NCBI GenBank assembly: GCA_051878935.1
Contig: JBJELB010000031.1
Coordinates: 1-14,939 of the forward strand
Reading direction: 5' to 3'
Length of the DNA: 14,939 nt
Source of the DNA: CANQDT01 sp051878935
GTDB lineage: Bacteria > Bacillota > Clostridia > Lachnospirales > Lachnospiraceae
Below, one piece after another: positions 1-7,205 of the stretch. Below the pieces are notes generated by a model that saw only the letters and a list, made by a program, of their open reading frames with translations, searched no databases and was not told the origin of the DNA. The position numbers were made by a program, and so were the translations under genes. Positions within the stretch are counted from its first letter, which is position 1. Each line of letters begins with the position of its first letter.

Positions 1-1214
1 CCCGTATTAAAGAAGAAATCGGTGCAGGCAAGGATGTAAAATATGCAATCCGTGGTGGCTTTGACAAAGCATTATCTGCAATCGTAGATGGAAATGTAAC
101 GACTTTGATTGCTGCAGCTGTATTATGGTTAAAAGGCTCCGGTAGTGTAAAAGGCTTTGCACAGACATTGGCAATCGGTATCGTTTTATCCATGTTTACC
201 GCATTAGTCATTACCAAACTGCTGATTCATTGCTTCTATGCGTTTGGTGCTAAAAATCCGAAATTATATGGTAGCAAGAAACCGGTTAAAGTTCGTAACT
301 GGGTGAAAGTGAGCAAATTCTGTGGTTTAGTTTCTGCTATTTTGATTATTATCGGTTTGGTATTTTTACCAATCAATAAGAAAAATACAGGAAATGTATT
401 AAATTACAGTCTGGATTTCAGTGGTGGTACTTCCGTAACAGTAACATTTGATGCGGATACAGAGTTAAGTGATGAGTTAAAGACAACAATCAAGGATCAG
501 ATTGCTGAAGTTGTTGATGACAATAAGATTGAGGTTCAGGCTGTAGAAGAAGAAAAACAGCTGAATTTCAAGACAACGAAGGAAATGACAAACGAGAATC
601 GTATTGCTGTTGAGGAAGCTTTAAAGAATGAAGAGAATTCTTATAAAGTCGGTGAGATTGAAACAGAAACAATTACTTCGAGTATTAGTGATGAAATGAA
701 GACAGATGCAGCGGTAGCTGTTATTATCGCGGCTATTTTGATGCTGATTTATATTGCAATCCGCTTTAAGGATATTCGTTTCGGAGCCGGAGCTGTTATT
801 GCTTTGATGCATGACGTATTGATGGTATTTGCAATCTATTCTGTATTTAAACTGTCAGTAGGTGGTAACTTCATTGCGTGTATGCTGACCATTGTAGGTT
901 ATTCCATTAATGCAACGATTATCATTTACGACCGAATCAGAGAGAATATGAAAGCAATGAGTATTCGCAAGGATGGCTTGGAAGCAATCGTAAATACCAG
1001 TATCAGTCAGACGTTCTCACGTACGATTAATACTTCTATTACCACTTTAATTACGATTACATTACTGTTTATCATGGGTGTTAGTTCGATTAAAGAATTC
1101 GCATTTACGATTATGGCTGGTGTTATCATCGGTGCTTATTCATCCGTAACGATTACCGGACCATTATGGTATTTGTTAAAATCAAAAATTGGTGGCAAAA
1201 AGACCGCTAAATAA
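1..1214 (+). CDS. secDF: Protein translocase subunit SecDF, fused form (5' end missing)
   Basis: This is the C-terminal part of the membrane protein that uses the proton gradient to pull secreted proteins out of the SecYEG channel. The reading frame is open from base 3, giving 403 visible residues. The first part matches the last SecD membrane segments (the stretch around NVTTLIAAAVLW, then a GFAQTLAIGIVLSM helix). A SecF half follows: a first membrane helix, the extracytoplasmic domain opening with DFSGGT near base 415, and then about five membrane helices, including one with the conserved VGYSINATIIIYDRIREN pattern. SecD and SecF are separate proteins in E. coli but fused in Bacillus and many clostridia, and the continuous frame here shows the fused form. 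The gene ends in TAA at 1212-1214, followed by a terminator hairpin. The start and most of SecD lie upstream of the window. Confidence 0.95.
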   Translation, partial: RIKEEIGAGKDVKYAIRGGFDKALSAIVDGNVTTLIAAAVLWLKGSGSVKGFAQTLAIGIVLSMFTALVITKLLIHCFYAFGAKNPKLYGSKKPVKVRNWVKVSKFCGLVSAILIIIGLVFLPINKKNTGNVLNYSLDFSGGTSVTVTFDADTELSDELKTTIKDQIAEVVDDNKIEVQAVEEEKQLNFKTTKEMTNENRIAVEEALKNEENSYKVGEIETETITSSISDEMKTDAAVAVIIAAILMLIYIAIRFKDIRFGAGAVIALMHDVLMVFAIYSVFKLSVGGNFIACMLTIVGYSINATIIIYDRIRENMKAMSIRKDGLEAIVNTSISQTFSRTINTSITTLITITLLFIMGVSSIKEFAFTIMAGVIIGAYSSVTITGPLWYLLKSKIGGKKTAK

Positions 1215-1228
1215 TTCATATTAATATG

Positions 1229-1264
1229 GGCTGTCACCCTGATAGGATGACAGCCTCTTCTTTT
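1229..1264 (+). terminator. Rho-independent terminator after secDF
   Basis: An 8-bp perfect stem (GGCTGTCA at 1229-1236 with TGACAGCC at 1248-1255) is followed by a T-rich run, TCTTCTTTT. The loop can close further by pairing CCT with AGG. It ends only 13 bases before the recJ start codon. Confidence 0.8.
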
Positions 1265-1277
1265 AGCAGGTGTAAGC

Positions 1278-3044
1278 ATGGAAAAATGGAAAGTGTATAT
1301 GAAAAAAGCAGATTTTTCTGCGCTTGGAGAAGAATTTCATATTGATCCGGTGATAGCCAGAATTATCCGGAACAGGGATTTGATAAACGAAGAGGATATC
1401 CGGAAATATCTCTATGGAACAAAAGAAGATTTATATTCTCCGTTTCTTTTAAAGGATTGTAAAACAGCTATTGATCTGATTCATGATACCATATGCCAAA
1501 GGGGAAAAATCAGGATAATTTCGGATTATGATGTAGATGGTGTGATGTCAAATTATATATTATTTAGTTGCTTAAAGAAGGCAGGAGCTCATGTGGATTA
1601 CGTCATACCGGATCGGATAGAAGATGGATATGGTATCCATATGAGAATGGTAGAAGCGGCCTATATGGATGATGTTGCATTATTGATCACCTGTGACAAT
1701 GGTATCGCTGCAGAGGCAGAGATTCAAAAAGCAAAGGATTTGGGAATCTGTGTGATTGTAACAGATCACCATGATGTTCCCTATATACAGGGGGAAGAAG
1801 GAGAAAAAGAGGAGAAACTTCCTCCGGCAGATGCTGTTGTCAATCCTAAACAACAAGCATGCAGCTACCCATGTTGTTATCTGTGTGGTGCAGCTGTTGC
1901 ATGGAAACTGATGTGTGCCTATTTTGAAACTTATTATTTACCAATGGAATATGCGGAGAATATGCTTCCTTATGCAGCAATTGCTACAATTTGTGATGTG
2001 GTTGATTTGCTGGATGAGAATCGCTTGATTGTACAGTTGGGACTGGCTATGCTTCGTAAGACGGAGCATATGGGACTGAAGGCATTGATGGAACAGAATG
2101 AGTTGGTGCAGTCAGAACTGACAGCATATCATTTTGGATTTATCATAGGACCGTGTATGAATGCGACCGGCCGTATAGCAACAGCAAATCTGAGCATGGA
2201 GTTGTTGTTAGCCAAAACGGAAAAGGATGCAAAGAAATATGCCATGAAGTTATACGAGTTGAACCAGCAGCGTAAAGATATGACAGAGCAGTATTTGCAA
2301 AAAGGAATTGACTATATTGAGACACGTGGTTACTGGAAGGATAAGGTGCTGGTGGTCTATCTTCCGGAGTGCCATGAGAGTATTGCAGGTATTATAGCCG
2401 GAAGAATAAAGGAAAAGTATTACCGTCCTACTCTGGTAGTAACGAAAGCAAAGGAAGGATTAAAAGGCTCGGCTCGTTCTATAGAAGGATATCATATGTA
2501 TGAGGGACTAAACCGATGCAAAGGGCTTTTGACCCGCTTTGGAGGACATCCGATGGCGGCCGGATTCAGCTTGCCGGAGCAGAATCTGGAATTGTTAAGA
2601 AAGAAGCTGAATGAAGAATCAGGTCTTACGGAGGAAGATTGTAAGCGGGTTGTTCATATCGATGTTCCTATGCCTATTTCTTATATTACGGAACAGCTGG
2701 TTCAACAGCTGAATTTACTGGAACCGTTTGGAAAAGCTAATCCAAAACCGCTATTTGCTGAGAAACATGTGAGAATCCTCTCTTACAGGATACTTGGGAA
2801 AAACAAAAATGTATGTAAAATGGTAGTAGAGAATCAGTATGGGAAACGAATGGATGCACTCCTTTTTCATGAGATTGAAGCGTTTACCCATTTGTTGAAG
2901 ACACACCTCCGAACGAAAACGCTGGATTCTGTATCCTTTCGTTCGTTGAAGGTCTTTCTGGATATTGTTTATTATCCGGATGTGAATACCTACCGTGGAG
3001 AAACCAGTGTGCAGATTGTCATCACGAATTATCAATTGGGATGA
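1278..3044 (+). CDS. recJ: Single-stranded-DNA-specific exonuclease RecJ
   Basis: RecJ is a 5'-to-3' single-strand DNA exonuclease used in recombination and in base-excision and mismatch repair. The 588-residue protein is close to E. coli RecJ in length and shorter than the Bacillus form. It carries the DHH phosphoesterase motifs in order: DYDVDG at residues 83-88, TCDNG at 138-142, the name-giving TDHHDVP at 162-168, and ATICDVVDL at 236-244. The RecJ-type GPCMNATGRIA follows at 291-301. The DHHA1 domain shows HESIAGIIAGRI (366-377) and GGHPMAAGF (422-430), and a C-terminal OB-like region begins around LLEPFGKANPKP. The metal-binding Asp and His residues are intact. ATG 1278 is chosen because MEKWKVYMKKADF resembles RecJ N-termini, although the ribosome binding site (AGG near 1268) is weak. 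ATG 1299 is a possible alternative. The gene is single, between the secDF terminator and the next promoter. Confidence 0.95.
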   Translation: MEKWKVYMKKADFSALGEEFHIDPVIARIIRNRDLINEEDIRKYLYGTKEDLYSPFLLKDCKTAIDLIHDTICQRGKIRIISDYDVDGVMSNYILFSCLKKAGAHVDYVIPDRIEDGYGIHMRMVEAAYMDDVALLITCDNGIAAEAEIQKAKDLGICVIVTDHHDVPYIQGEEGEKEEKLPPADAVVNPKQQACSYPCCYLCGAAVAWKLMCAYFETYYLPMEYAENMLPYAAIATICDVVDLLDENRLIVQLGLAMLRKTEHMGLKALMEQNELVQSELTAYHFGFIIGPCMNATGRIATANLSMELLLAKTEKDAKKYAMKLYELNQQRKDMTEQYLQKGIDYIETRGYWKDKVLVVYLPECHESIAGIIAGRIKEKYYRPTLVVTKAKEGLKGSARSIEGYHMYEGLNRCKGLLTRFGGHPMAAGFSLPEQNLELLRKKLNEESGLTEEDCKRVVHIDVPMPISYITEQLVQQLNLLEPFGKANPKPLFAEKHVRILSYRILGKNKNVCKMVVENQYGKRMDALLFHEIEAFTHLLKTHLRTKTLDSVSFRSLKVFLDIVYYPDVNTYRGETSVQIVITNYQLG

Positions 3045-3045
3045 C

Positions 3046-3074
3046 TTGACATTTTATAGTGCTGTTAGTAAAAT
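3046..3074 (+). promoter_or_regulatory. Housekeeping sigma-A promoter for the transporter-pyrBI operon
   Basis: A perfect -35 box TTGACA (3046-3051) and a -10 box TAAAAT (3069-3074, one mismatch to consensus) are separated by exactly 17 bases. The -35 starts two bases after the recJ stop codon. Transcription would start near 3081, giving a short leader of about 30 bases before the TTG start at 3111. No attenuator hairpin or PyrR-type site is visible in that leader. Confidence 0.8.
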
Positions 3075-3095
3075 AATTGCAAAGTTTTTATTTTG

Positions 3096-3102
3096 AAAGG
3101 AG
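3096..3102 (+). promoter_or_regulatory. Ribosome binding site fixing the TTG 3111 start
   Basis: AAAGGAG lies 8 bases before TTG 3111. The earlier in-frame TTG at 3093 overlaps this site itself and has no site of its own, so 3111 is the supported start. Confidence 0.8.
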
Positions 3103-3110
3103 ATTTTCTA

Positions 3111-4409
3111 TTGGACCCCGGGAATTGTATTTTGCTCATTATTTTGATACTGTTAATCTTTTTATCTGCCTTTTTTTCATCGTCTGAAACAGCATTTACT
3201 ACGGTAAACAAAATGAAGCTGCGTTCTATGATGGATGAAGGTCATACCAGAGCAGGAAAAGTGCTGGATCTGATTGAAACTCCACAGAAATTGCTGAGTG
3301 CTATCCTGATAGGAAATAATATTGTAAACTTGTCTGCATCAGCGATATCCACAACTCTTGCGATTGAACTGGGAGCGAATGGTGCAACCGGAATTGCAAC
3401 CGGTATTATCACTCTTGTCATCCTGGTTTTTGGCGAGATTACACCAAAAACTCTGGCTACGATGTACAATATTCAGATAACAATTATCTTTGTCAATGTT
3501 TTCAGGATTTTATCGATTCTGTTTACGCCGGTTATCTATATCGTGAATCATATCAGCTATCTTTTGCTCCGAATCATGCGTGTGGATCCGAATAAACAGG
3601 CTGCCACTATGACAGAAAGTGAACTGCGTTCTATCGTCGATTATAGTCATGAAGAAGGCGTCATTGAAACAAAAGAACGCAAAATGATAACCAATGTATT
3701 CGATTTTGGAGATTCTGTTTTAAAAGATATTATGATACCGCGTATTGATTTGGTATATTTATCGACTGACATGACTTATGAAGAAGTCTTGGAAGTATTT
3801 GAAGAAGAACAGTATACCAGGTATCCGGTTTTTGAAGAGTCTAAGGATTCTGTAATTGGTATTCTGAATGTAAAGGATATGCTGTTGTATATGACAAAGC
3901 ACGAGAAAGAGAGTTTTCACATTCAGGATGTTATGCGCGAACCGTTTTTTTCCTATGAATATCAGAAAACATCGTCTCTGTTAGATCAGATGAAAGAGAA
4001 TTCCATCAGTATTACCATTGTTTTGGATGAATATGGTGCCTGCGCCGGAATTGTGACGCTGGAAGATCTGGTAGAAGAGATTGTCGGAGATATCCGGGAT
4101 GAGTTTGATGAAAAAGAAGAGGATCTGGTTCAGCAGATCGGTGACTATGAATACGAAGTAAACGGCACGACAAAAATGAATGATTTCAATGATATTGCCG
4201 GAACGAAGATTGAATCGGAGGATTACGATACGATTGGCGGACATATTATTGAACTGCTGGATGGCTTGCCGGATAAAGGCGACGAAGCAGTAGAAGACAA
4301 TATCACTTACAAGGTGTTGTCTGTGGAAAACAACCGAATTGAACAGGTGCTGATAATAATCTCACCTGAGGAAGAGGAGATAGGAGAATCATATGAGGCA
4401 TTTAATTGA
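3111..4409 (+). CDS. CNNM/CorC-family (HlyC-like) membrane transporter with CBS domains
   Basis: This is a 432-residue integral membrane protein of the family often labelled 'hemolysin', which includes magnesium and cobalt efflux proteins (CNNM, CorC, S. aureus MpfA). An N-terminal DUF21/CNNM membrane domain (about residues 5-155) contains FFSSSETAF, the IGNNIVNL segment (67-74) and the conserved GEITPKTLA (108-116). Two CBS domains follow at about 205-262 and 270-330, with VLDEYGACAGIVTLEDLVEE at 304-323. A CorC/HlyC C-terminal domain spans about 345-418 (YEVNGTTKM, TIGGHIIELL). CBS pairs in this family bind ATP and gate transport. The start is TTG 3111. The 3' end overlaps pyrB by 17 bases, implying one transcript. 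Magnesium export is the likely role by family, but the transported ion cannot be read from sequence. Confidence 0.88.
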   Translation: MDPGNCILLIILILLIFLSAFFSSSETAFTTVNKMKLRSMMDEGHTRAGKVLDLIETPQKLLSAILIGNNIVNLSASAISTTLAIELGANGATGIATGIITLVILVFGEITPKTLATMYNIQITIIFVNVFRILSILFTPVIYIVNHISYLLLRIMRVDPNKQAATMTESELRSIVDYSHEEGVIETKERKMITNVFDFGDSVLKDIMIPRIDLVYLSTDMTYEEVLEVFEEEQYTRYPVFEESKDSVIGILNVKDMLLYMTKHEKESFHIQDVMREPFFSYEYQKTSSLLDQMKENSISITIVLDEYGACAGIVTLEDLVEEIVGDIRDEFDEKEEDLVQQIGDYEYEVNGTTKMNDFNDIAGTKIESEDYDTIGGHIIELLDGLPDKGDEAVEDNITYKVLSVENNRIEQVLIIISPEEEEIGESYEAFN

Positions 4410-5319
4410 TCCGATGGACTTATCAAAAGAAGAAGTGGCAGACTTAATCCATCTTGCGAATGATATTATGGAGAATCCGGTGAAGTATCAGTCGGTATGT
4501 GCACATAAAAAACTGGCAACCCTGTTTTTTGAGCCAAGTACCCGTACAAGGCTGAGCTTTGAAGCCGCCATGATGGAGCTGGGTGGAAATGTCTTGGGAT
4601 TTTCTAACGCCAGCAGTTCTTCAACGGCAAAAGGAGAAAGTGTATCGGATACTATACGGACCGTGTCCTGTTATGCAGATATCATTGCCATGCGCCATCC
4701 GAAAGAGGGGGCCCCGATGATTGCATCCCAGTATGCTACCGTTCCTATCATTAATGCAGGAGATGGAGGGCATAACCATCCGACACAGACATTAACTGAT
4801 TTGATTACGATATATAAAGAGAAGGACAGACTGGATCATTTTACAATAGGATTATGTGGTGATTTGAAATTCGGTCGTACCGTTCATTCTCTGGTTAAGT
4901 CATTGTCACGTTATCAAGGAATTAAGTATGTTCTGATTTCCCCTGACGAGCTTTCCATGCCGGAGTATATGATTAAGGATGTTTTTCAGAAGAAGCATTT
5001 GGATTATGTTGAGGTGCGCACGATGGAAGAAGTCATGCCGGAGTTAGATATTCTATATATGACACGTGTTCAACGGGAACGTTTCTTTAATGAGCAGGAC
5101 TATATTCGCCTGAAAGACAGCTTTATTCTGGATATGGCAAAGCTGGAGAATGCAAAACCTGATCTGGCGATTCTGCATCCGCTTCCTCGCGTTAATGAGA
5201 TTGCGACAGCAGTGGATAAAGATCCTCGCGCATGCTATTTTAAGCAGGTATTGTATGGAAAATATATCCGCATGGCATTAATTATGACATTATTGGGGGT
5301 AGTGCCGAATGAAGATTGA
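4393..5319 (+). CDS. pyrB: Aspartate carbamoyltransferase catalytic chain
   Basis: PyrB joins carbamoyl phosphate to aspartate, the first committed step of pyrimidine synthesis, in the cytoplasm. The 308-residue length is normal. The carbamoyl-phosphate signature FEPSTRTR is at residues 46-53. The mobile 80s loop is represented by SSSTAKGES (75-83), the NHPTQ motif is at 128-132, GDLKFGRTVHS is at 156-166, and the aspartate-domain HPLPRV lies near residue 262. The active-site residues expected in these motifs are present. ATG 4393 has TAGGAG at 4381-4386, inside the end of the preceding transporter gene. The stop overlaps the pyrI start by 11 bases, which would couple translation of the two chains. 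With pyrI next door, the enzyme is expected to form the allosteric c6r6-type holoenzyme. Confidence 0.97.
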   Translation: MRHLIDPMDLSKEEVADLIHLANDIMENPVKYQSVCAHKKLATLFFEPSTRTRLSFEAAMMELGGNVLGFSNASSSSTAKGESVSDTIRTVSCYADIIAMRHPKEGAPMIASQYATVPIINAGDGGHNHPTQTLTDLITIYKEKDRLDHFTIGLCGDLKFGRTVHSLVKSLSRYQGIKYVLISPDELSMPEYMIKDVFQKKHLDYVEVRTMEEVMPELDILYMTRVQRERFFNEQDYIRLKDSFILDMAKLENAKPDLAILHPLPRVNEIATAVDKDPRACYFKQVLYGKYIRMALIMTLLGVVPNED

Positions 5320-5731
5320 CAGTATTAAAAATGGCATTGTATTGGATCATATCCAGGCAGGCAGATGCATGGAGATATACAGGGATTTAGGTCTGGATCA
5401 GTTGGATTGTACAGTAGCCATTATTATGAATGTAAAAAGCAATAAAATGGGGAAAAAGGATATTATTAAGATATCAGACAATCTGGAAATCAACCTGGAT
5501 GTTCTTGGATACATAGATCCAAACATTACGGTGTGTCTGATACAGGATGGCGAGATTGTAGAGAAGAGAAAGCTGGCTCTACCGGATCGCATCACAAACA
5601 TCCTGAAATGTAAGAATCCGAGATGTATTACGTCAGTGGAACAGGAAATAGACCATGTATTTAAACTGACAGACCGTGAGAATCACGTATACCGCTGTAT
5701 TTATTGCGAATCAAAAAATTCTGAATACTGA
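5309..5731 (+). CDS. pyrI: Aspartate carbamoyltransferase regulatory chain
   Basis: PyrI is the non-catalytic chain that binds nucleotides (CTP and ATP in E. coli) and makes PyrB allosteric. The 140-residue protein is slightly shorter than the E. coli chain of about 153. The N-terminal allosteric domain covers about residues 1-95. The C-terminal zinc domain keeps all four cysteines in the CX4C and CX2C arrangement: C101, C106, C130 and C133. A GGGGGT ribosome binding site at 5295-5300 lies in the end of pyrB. The start codon lies inside pyrB, so the two chains are probably made in a coupled ratio. No other pyrimidine genes follow, and the next gene is a spore-protein homologue. Confidence 0.96.
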   Translation: MKIDSIKNGIVLDHIQAGRCMEIYRDLGLDQLDCTVAIIMNVKSNKMGKKDIIKISDNLEINLDVLGYIDPNITVCLIQDGEIVEKRKLALPDRITNILKCKNPRCITSVEQEIDHVFKLTDRENHVYRCIYCESKNSEY

Positions 5732-5751
5732 TGTATGTTTTTTCTATAACA
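5722..5751 (+). promoter_or_regulatory. Candidate forespore (sigma-G-like) promoter for the SASP gene
   Basis: TGAATA at 5722-5727 matches the -35 sequence typical of Bacillus SASP genes. After 17 bases comes TATAACA (5745-5751), which matches 5 of 7 positions of the sigma-G -10 consensus CATAMTA (M = A or C). It can also be read as a weak housekeeping -10 (TATAAC) with a poor -35. The -35 box lies at the end of pyrI. The call rests mainly on the downstream gene being a spore protein. Transcription would start near 5757-5759. Confidence 0.4.
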
Positions 5752-5754
5752 GGG

Positions 5755-5785
5755 CTACACTTCTAAGGAATGGAAAGGAGTGTAG
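5755..5785 (+). promoter_or_regulatory. Hairpin burying the ribosome binding site of the SASP gene
   Basis: CTACACTTCT (5755-5764) pairs with AGGAGTGTAG (5776-5785), a 10-bp stem with one G-T wobble and an 11-base loop. Weaker pairs can extend it outward to 5751/5789. The 3' arm contains most of the ribosome binding site AAAGGAG (5774-5780), which sits 11 bases before ATG 5792. There is no proper T-run, so this is not a good terminator. Read-through RNA from pyrBI would carry the whole hairpin, while RNA started at the candidate promoter just upstream would lack part of the 5' arm. Confidence 0.55.
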
Positions 5786-5791
5786 TTCTTT

Positions 5792-6013
5792 ATGTATCGT
5801 AATAAAAAAGAAATTGATAAGGCGATTGCCAATCATACGTTTTCCTTATCCGAGGTTCCGCCGGACGAGCGGATGAAATATGAGATTGCTCAGGAATTAC
5901 ATTATTTTGATAAGGTACTGGACGGAGGTTGGGGTGCATTGACGGCGCAAGAGTCGGGCAGAATTGGTGGAATTCTGCATAAAAGGAAACGGGAACAGGC
6001 AAAGGAGGAATAA
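5792..6013 (+). CDS. Divergent alpha/beta-type small acid-soluble spore protein
   Basis: The 73-residue protein has the two signatures of alpha/beta SASPs, which coat and protect DNA in dormant spores and are degraded at germination. The first is MKYEIAQEL (residues 28-36), containing the GPR protease-type site (EIA followed by Q). The second is LTAQESGRIGGILHKRKRE (about 50-68), matching the family pattern of LTxxxNGxxGGxxxKR. It departs from typical members in three ways: an acidic, charged N-terminus, an insert-like YFDKVLDGGWG between the motifs, and SGRIGG replacing the usual NGSVGG. It may therefore be a minor or specialised SASP-like protein and not a major DNA coat. ATG 5792 follows AAAGGAG at 5774-5780. 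The stop is one base from the aminotransferase start, whose ribosome binding site lies inside the last codons. It implies an endospore-forming host. Confidence 0.72.
   Translation: MYRNKKEIDKAIANHTFSLSEVPPDERMKYEIAQELHYFDKVLDGGWGALTAQESGRIGGILHKRKREQAKEE
6001..6008 (+). promoter_or_regulatory. Ribosome binding site fixing the ATG 6015 start
   Basis: AAAGGAGG is followed after 6 bases by ATG 6015. An in-frame upstream TTG at 5964 would add 17 unconserved-looking residues inside the SASP gene and has no such site. Confidence 0.85.
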
Positions 6014-6014
6014 A

Positions 6015-7205
6015 ATGGTTTCAAGGGAGATGTTGGAATTAGGAACGAAACGTTCTGTGATTCGTGAGATTTTTGAATATGGCAGACAGAGAAAAGCAAT
6101 TGTCGGAGAAGAAAATGTATTTGATTTCAGTTTGGGAAATCCGAATGTTCCGACACCTATGCATGTGAATGATACAGCGATTCAATTATTGCTTGAGGCT
6201 GATAACAATATGATTCATGCATATTCCAGTGCACCGGGATTCGATGAGACACGGTCGGCGGTTGCCCAAGCCATGAGTGAAGCGCATCACTGTTTCTATA
6301 AAAAAGAGAATGTTTTTATGACTGTTGGTGCAGCAGCATCTCTGACGATTACTTTGAAAGCAATATCCGAGTATGGAGATGAGGTGGTAGTATTTGCTCC
6401 ATATTTTCCGGAGTATAAAGTATTTATTGAAGGAGTTGGGGCCAAGATGGTGCTGATTCCTCCAAAAACACAGGATTTCCAGATTTCTTTTGATGTGTTA
6501 GAACAAAAGATTACTGCAAAGACAAAGGCAGTCATTGTCAATTCTCCTAATAATCCTTCCGGTGTGGTATATTCGAAAGAAACTCTGAAAGAGCTTGCTG
6601 CATTATTGGAGGCGAAGAGTCGGCAGTTTGGGCATCCGATTTATCTGATTTCTGATGAGCCGTATCGTGAGATTGTTTTTTCAGGTGTTGAATTGCCTTA
6701 TATTCCGGACTATTATCAAAATACGATTATATGTTATTCTTATAGCAAATCCCTTTCTTTACCGGGAGAGCGTATCGGGTACATATTGGTTGGAGATGAA
6801 GTGACTGACAGTAGGGAGGTATTAGCTGCTGTAGCCGGGGCTGCCAGAGTTCTGGGATATGTGTGTGCACCATCACTCATGCAGCGTGTAATAGAGTCAT
6901 GTATTCATGATACCTCTGATATTGCAATCTATGAGACGAATCGTAATTTACTATACGATTCTCTGGTTTCCTATGGGTATGAGGTAGTGAAACCAGATGG
7001 AGCCTTTTATCTTTTTCCTAAGGCATTAGAAGAAAACGCATCTGCTTTTTGTGAAAAAGCCAGGAAATATGATTTGCTTATGGTGCCTGGTGACGGGTTT
7101 GGCTGTCCGGGATATGTTCGTATTTCTTATTGCGTACGGACAGAGATGTTGAAACGCTCGTTGCCGTTGTTTGAACAGTTAGCGAAGGATTATGGAGTAA
7201 GATAG
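6015..7205 (+). CDS. PLP-dependent class I/II aminotransferase (aspartate aminotransferase-like)
   Basis: This cytoplasmic enzyme of 396 residues belongs to fold-type I aminotransferases, which move amino groups between amino acids and 2-oxo acids through pyridoxal phosphate. Visible landmarks are FSLGNPNVPTP (38-48) at the substrate side, NSPNNPSG (176-183) with the cofactor-contacting Asn, and DEPY (214-217) with the Asp that pairs with the pyridine nitrogen. The Schiff-base lysine K245 is in SYSKSLSLPGERIGY, and the C-terminal Arg that grips the substrate carboxylate is in GYVRISY (R369). Length and motifs are complete. The best general match is the AspC/aromatic aminotransferase-like group, but substrate preference cannot be decided from motifs. 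The start is one base after the SASP stop. The stop abuts the methyltransferase start with no gap, so the genes are co-transcribed. Confidence 0.9.
   Translation: MVSREMLELGTKRSVIREIFEYGRQRKAIVGEENVFDFSLGNPNVPTPMHVNDTAIQLLLEADNNMIHAYSSAPGFDETRSAVAQAMSEAHHCFYKKENVFMTVGAAASLTITLKAISEYGDEVVVFAPYFPEYKVFIEGVGAKMVLIPPKTQDFQISFDVLEQKITAKTKAVIVNSPNNPSGVVYSKETLKELAALLEAKSRQFGHPIYLISDEPYREIVFSGVELPYIPDYYQNTIICYSYSKSLSLPGERIGYILVGDEVTDSREVLAAVAGAARVLGYVCAPSLMQRVIESCIHDTSDIAIYETNRNLLYDSLVSYGYEVVKPDGAFYLFPKALEENASAFCEKARKYDLLMVPGDGFGCPGYVRISYCVRTEMLKRSLPLFEQLAKDYGVR

Noticed and set aside
3093..3110. Upstream TTG start for the CNNM/CorC-type gene
   Set aside because: This start overlaps the ribosome binding site that serves TTG 3111.
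5755..5790. Hairpin before the SASP gene read as a pyrBI terminator
   Set aside because: The stem is followed by TTCTT and then the start codon, without a real T-run, and its 3' arm holds the ribosome site, so a regulatory reading fits better.
5676..5876. 66-codon plus-strand frame bridging pyrI and the SASP gene
   Set aside because: It overlaps two better-supported genes in other frames and has no family motif.
5964..6014. Upstream TTG start for the aminotransferase
   Set aside because: It lies within the SASP gene without a ribosome site, whereas AAAGGAGG is ideally placed for ATG 6015.
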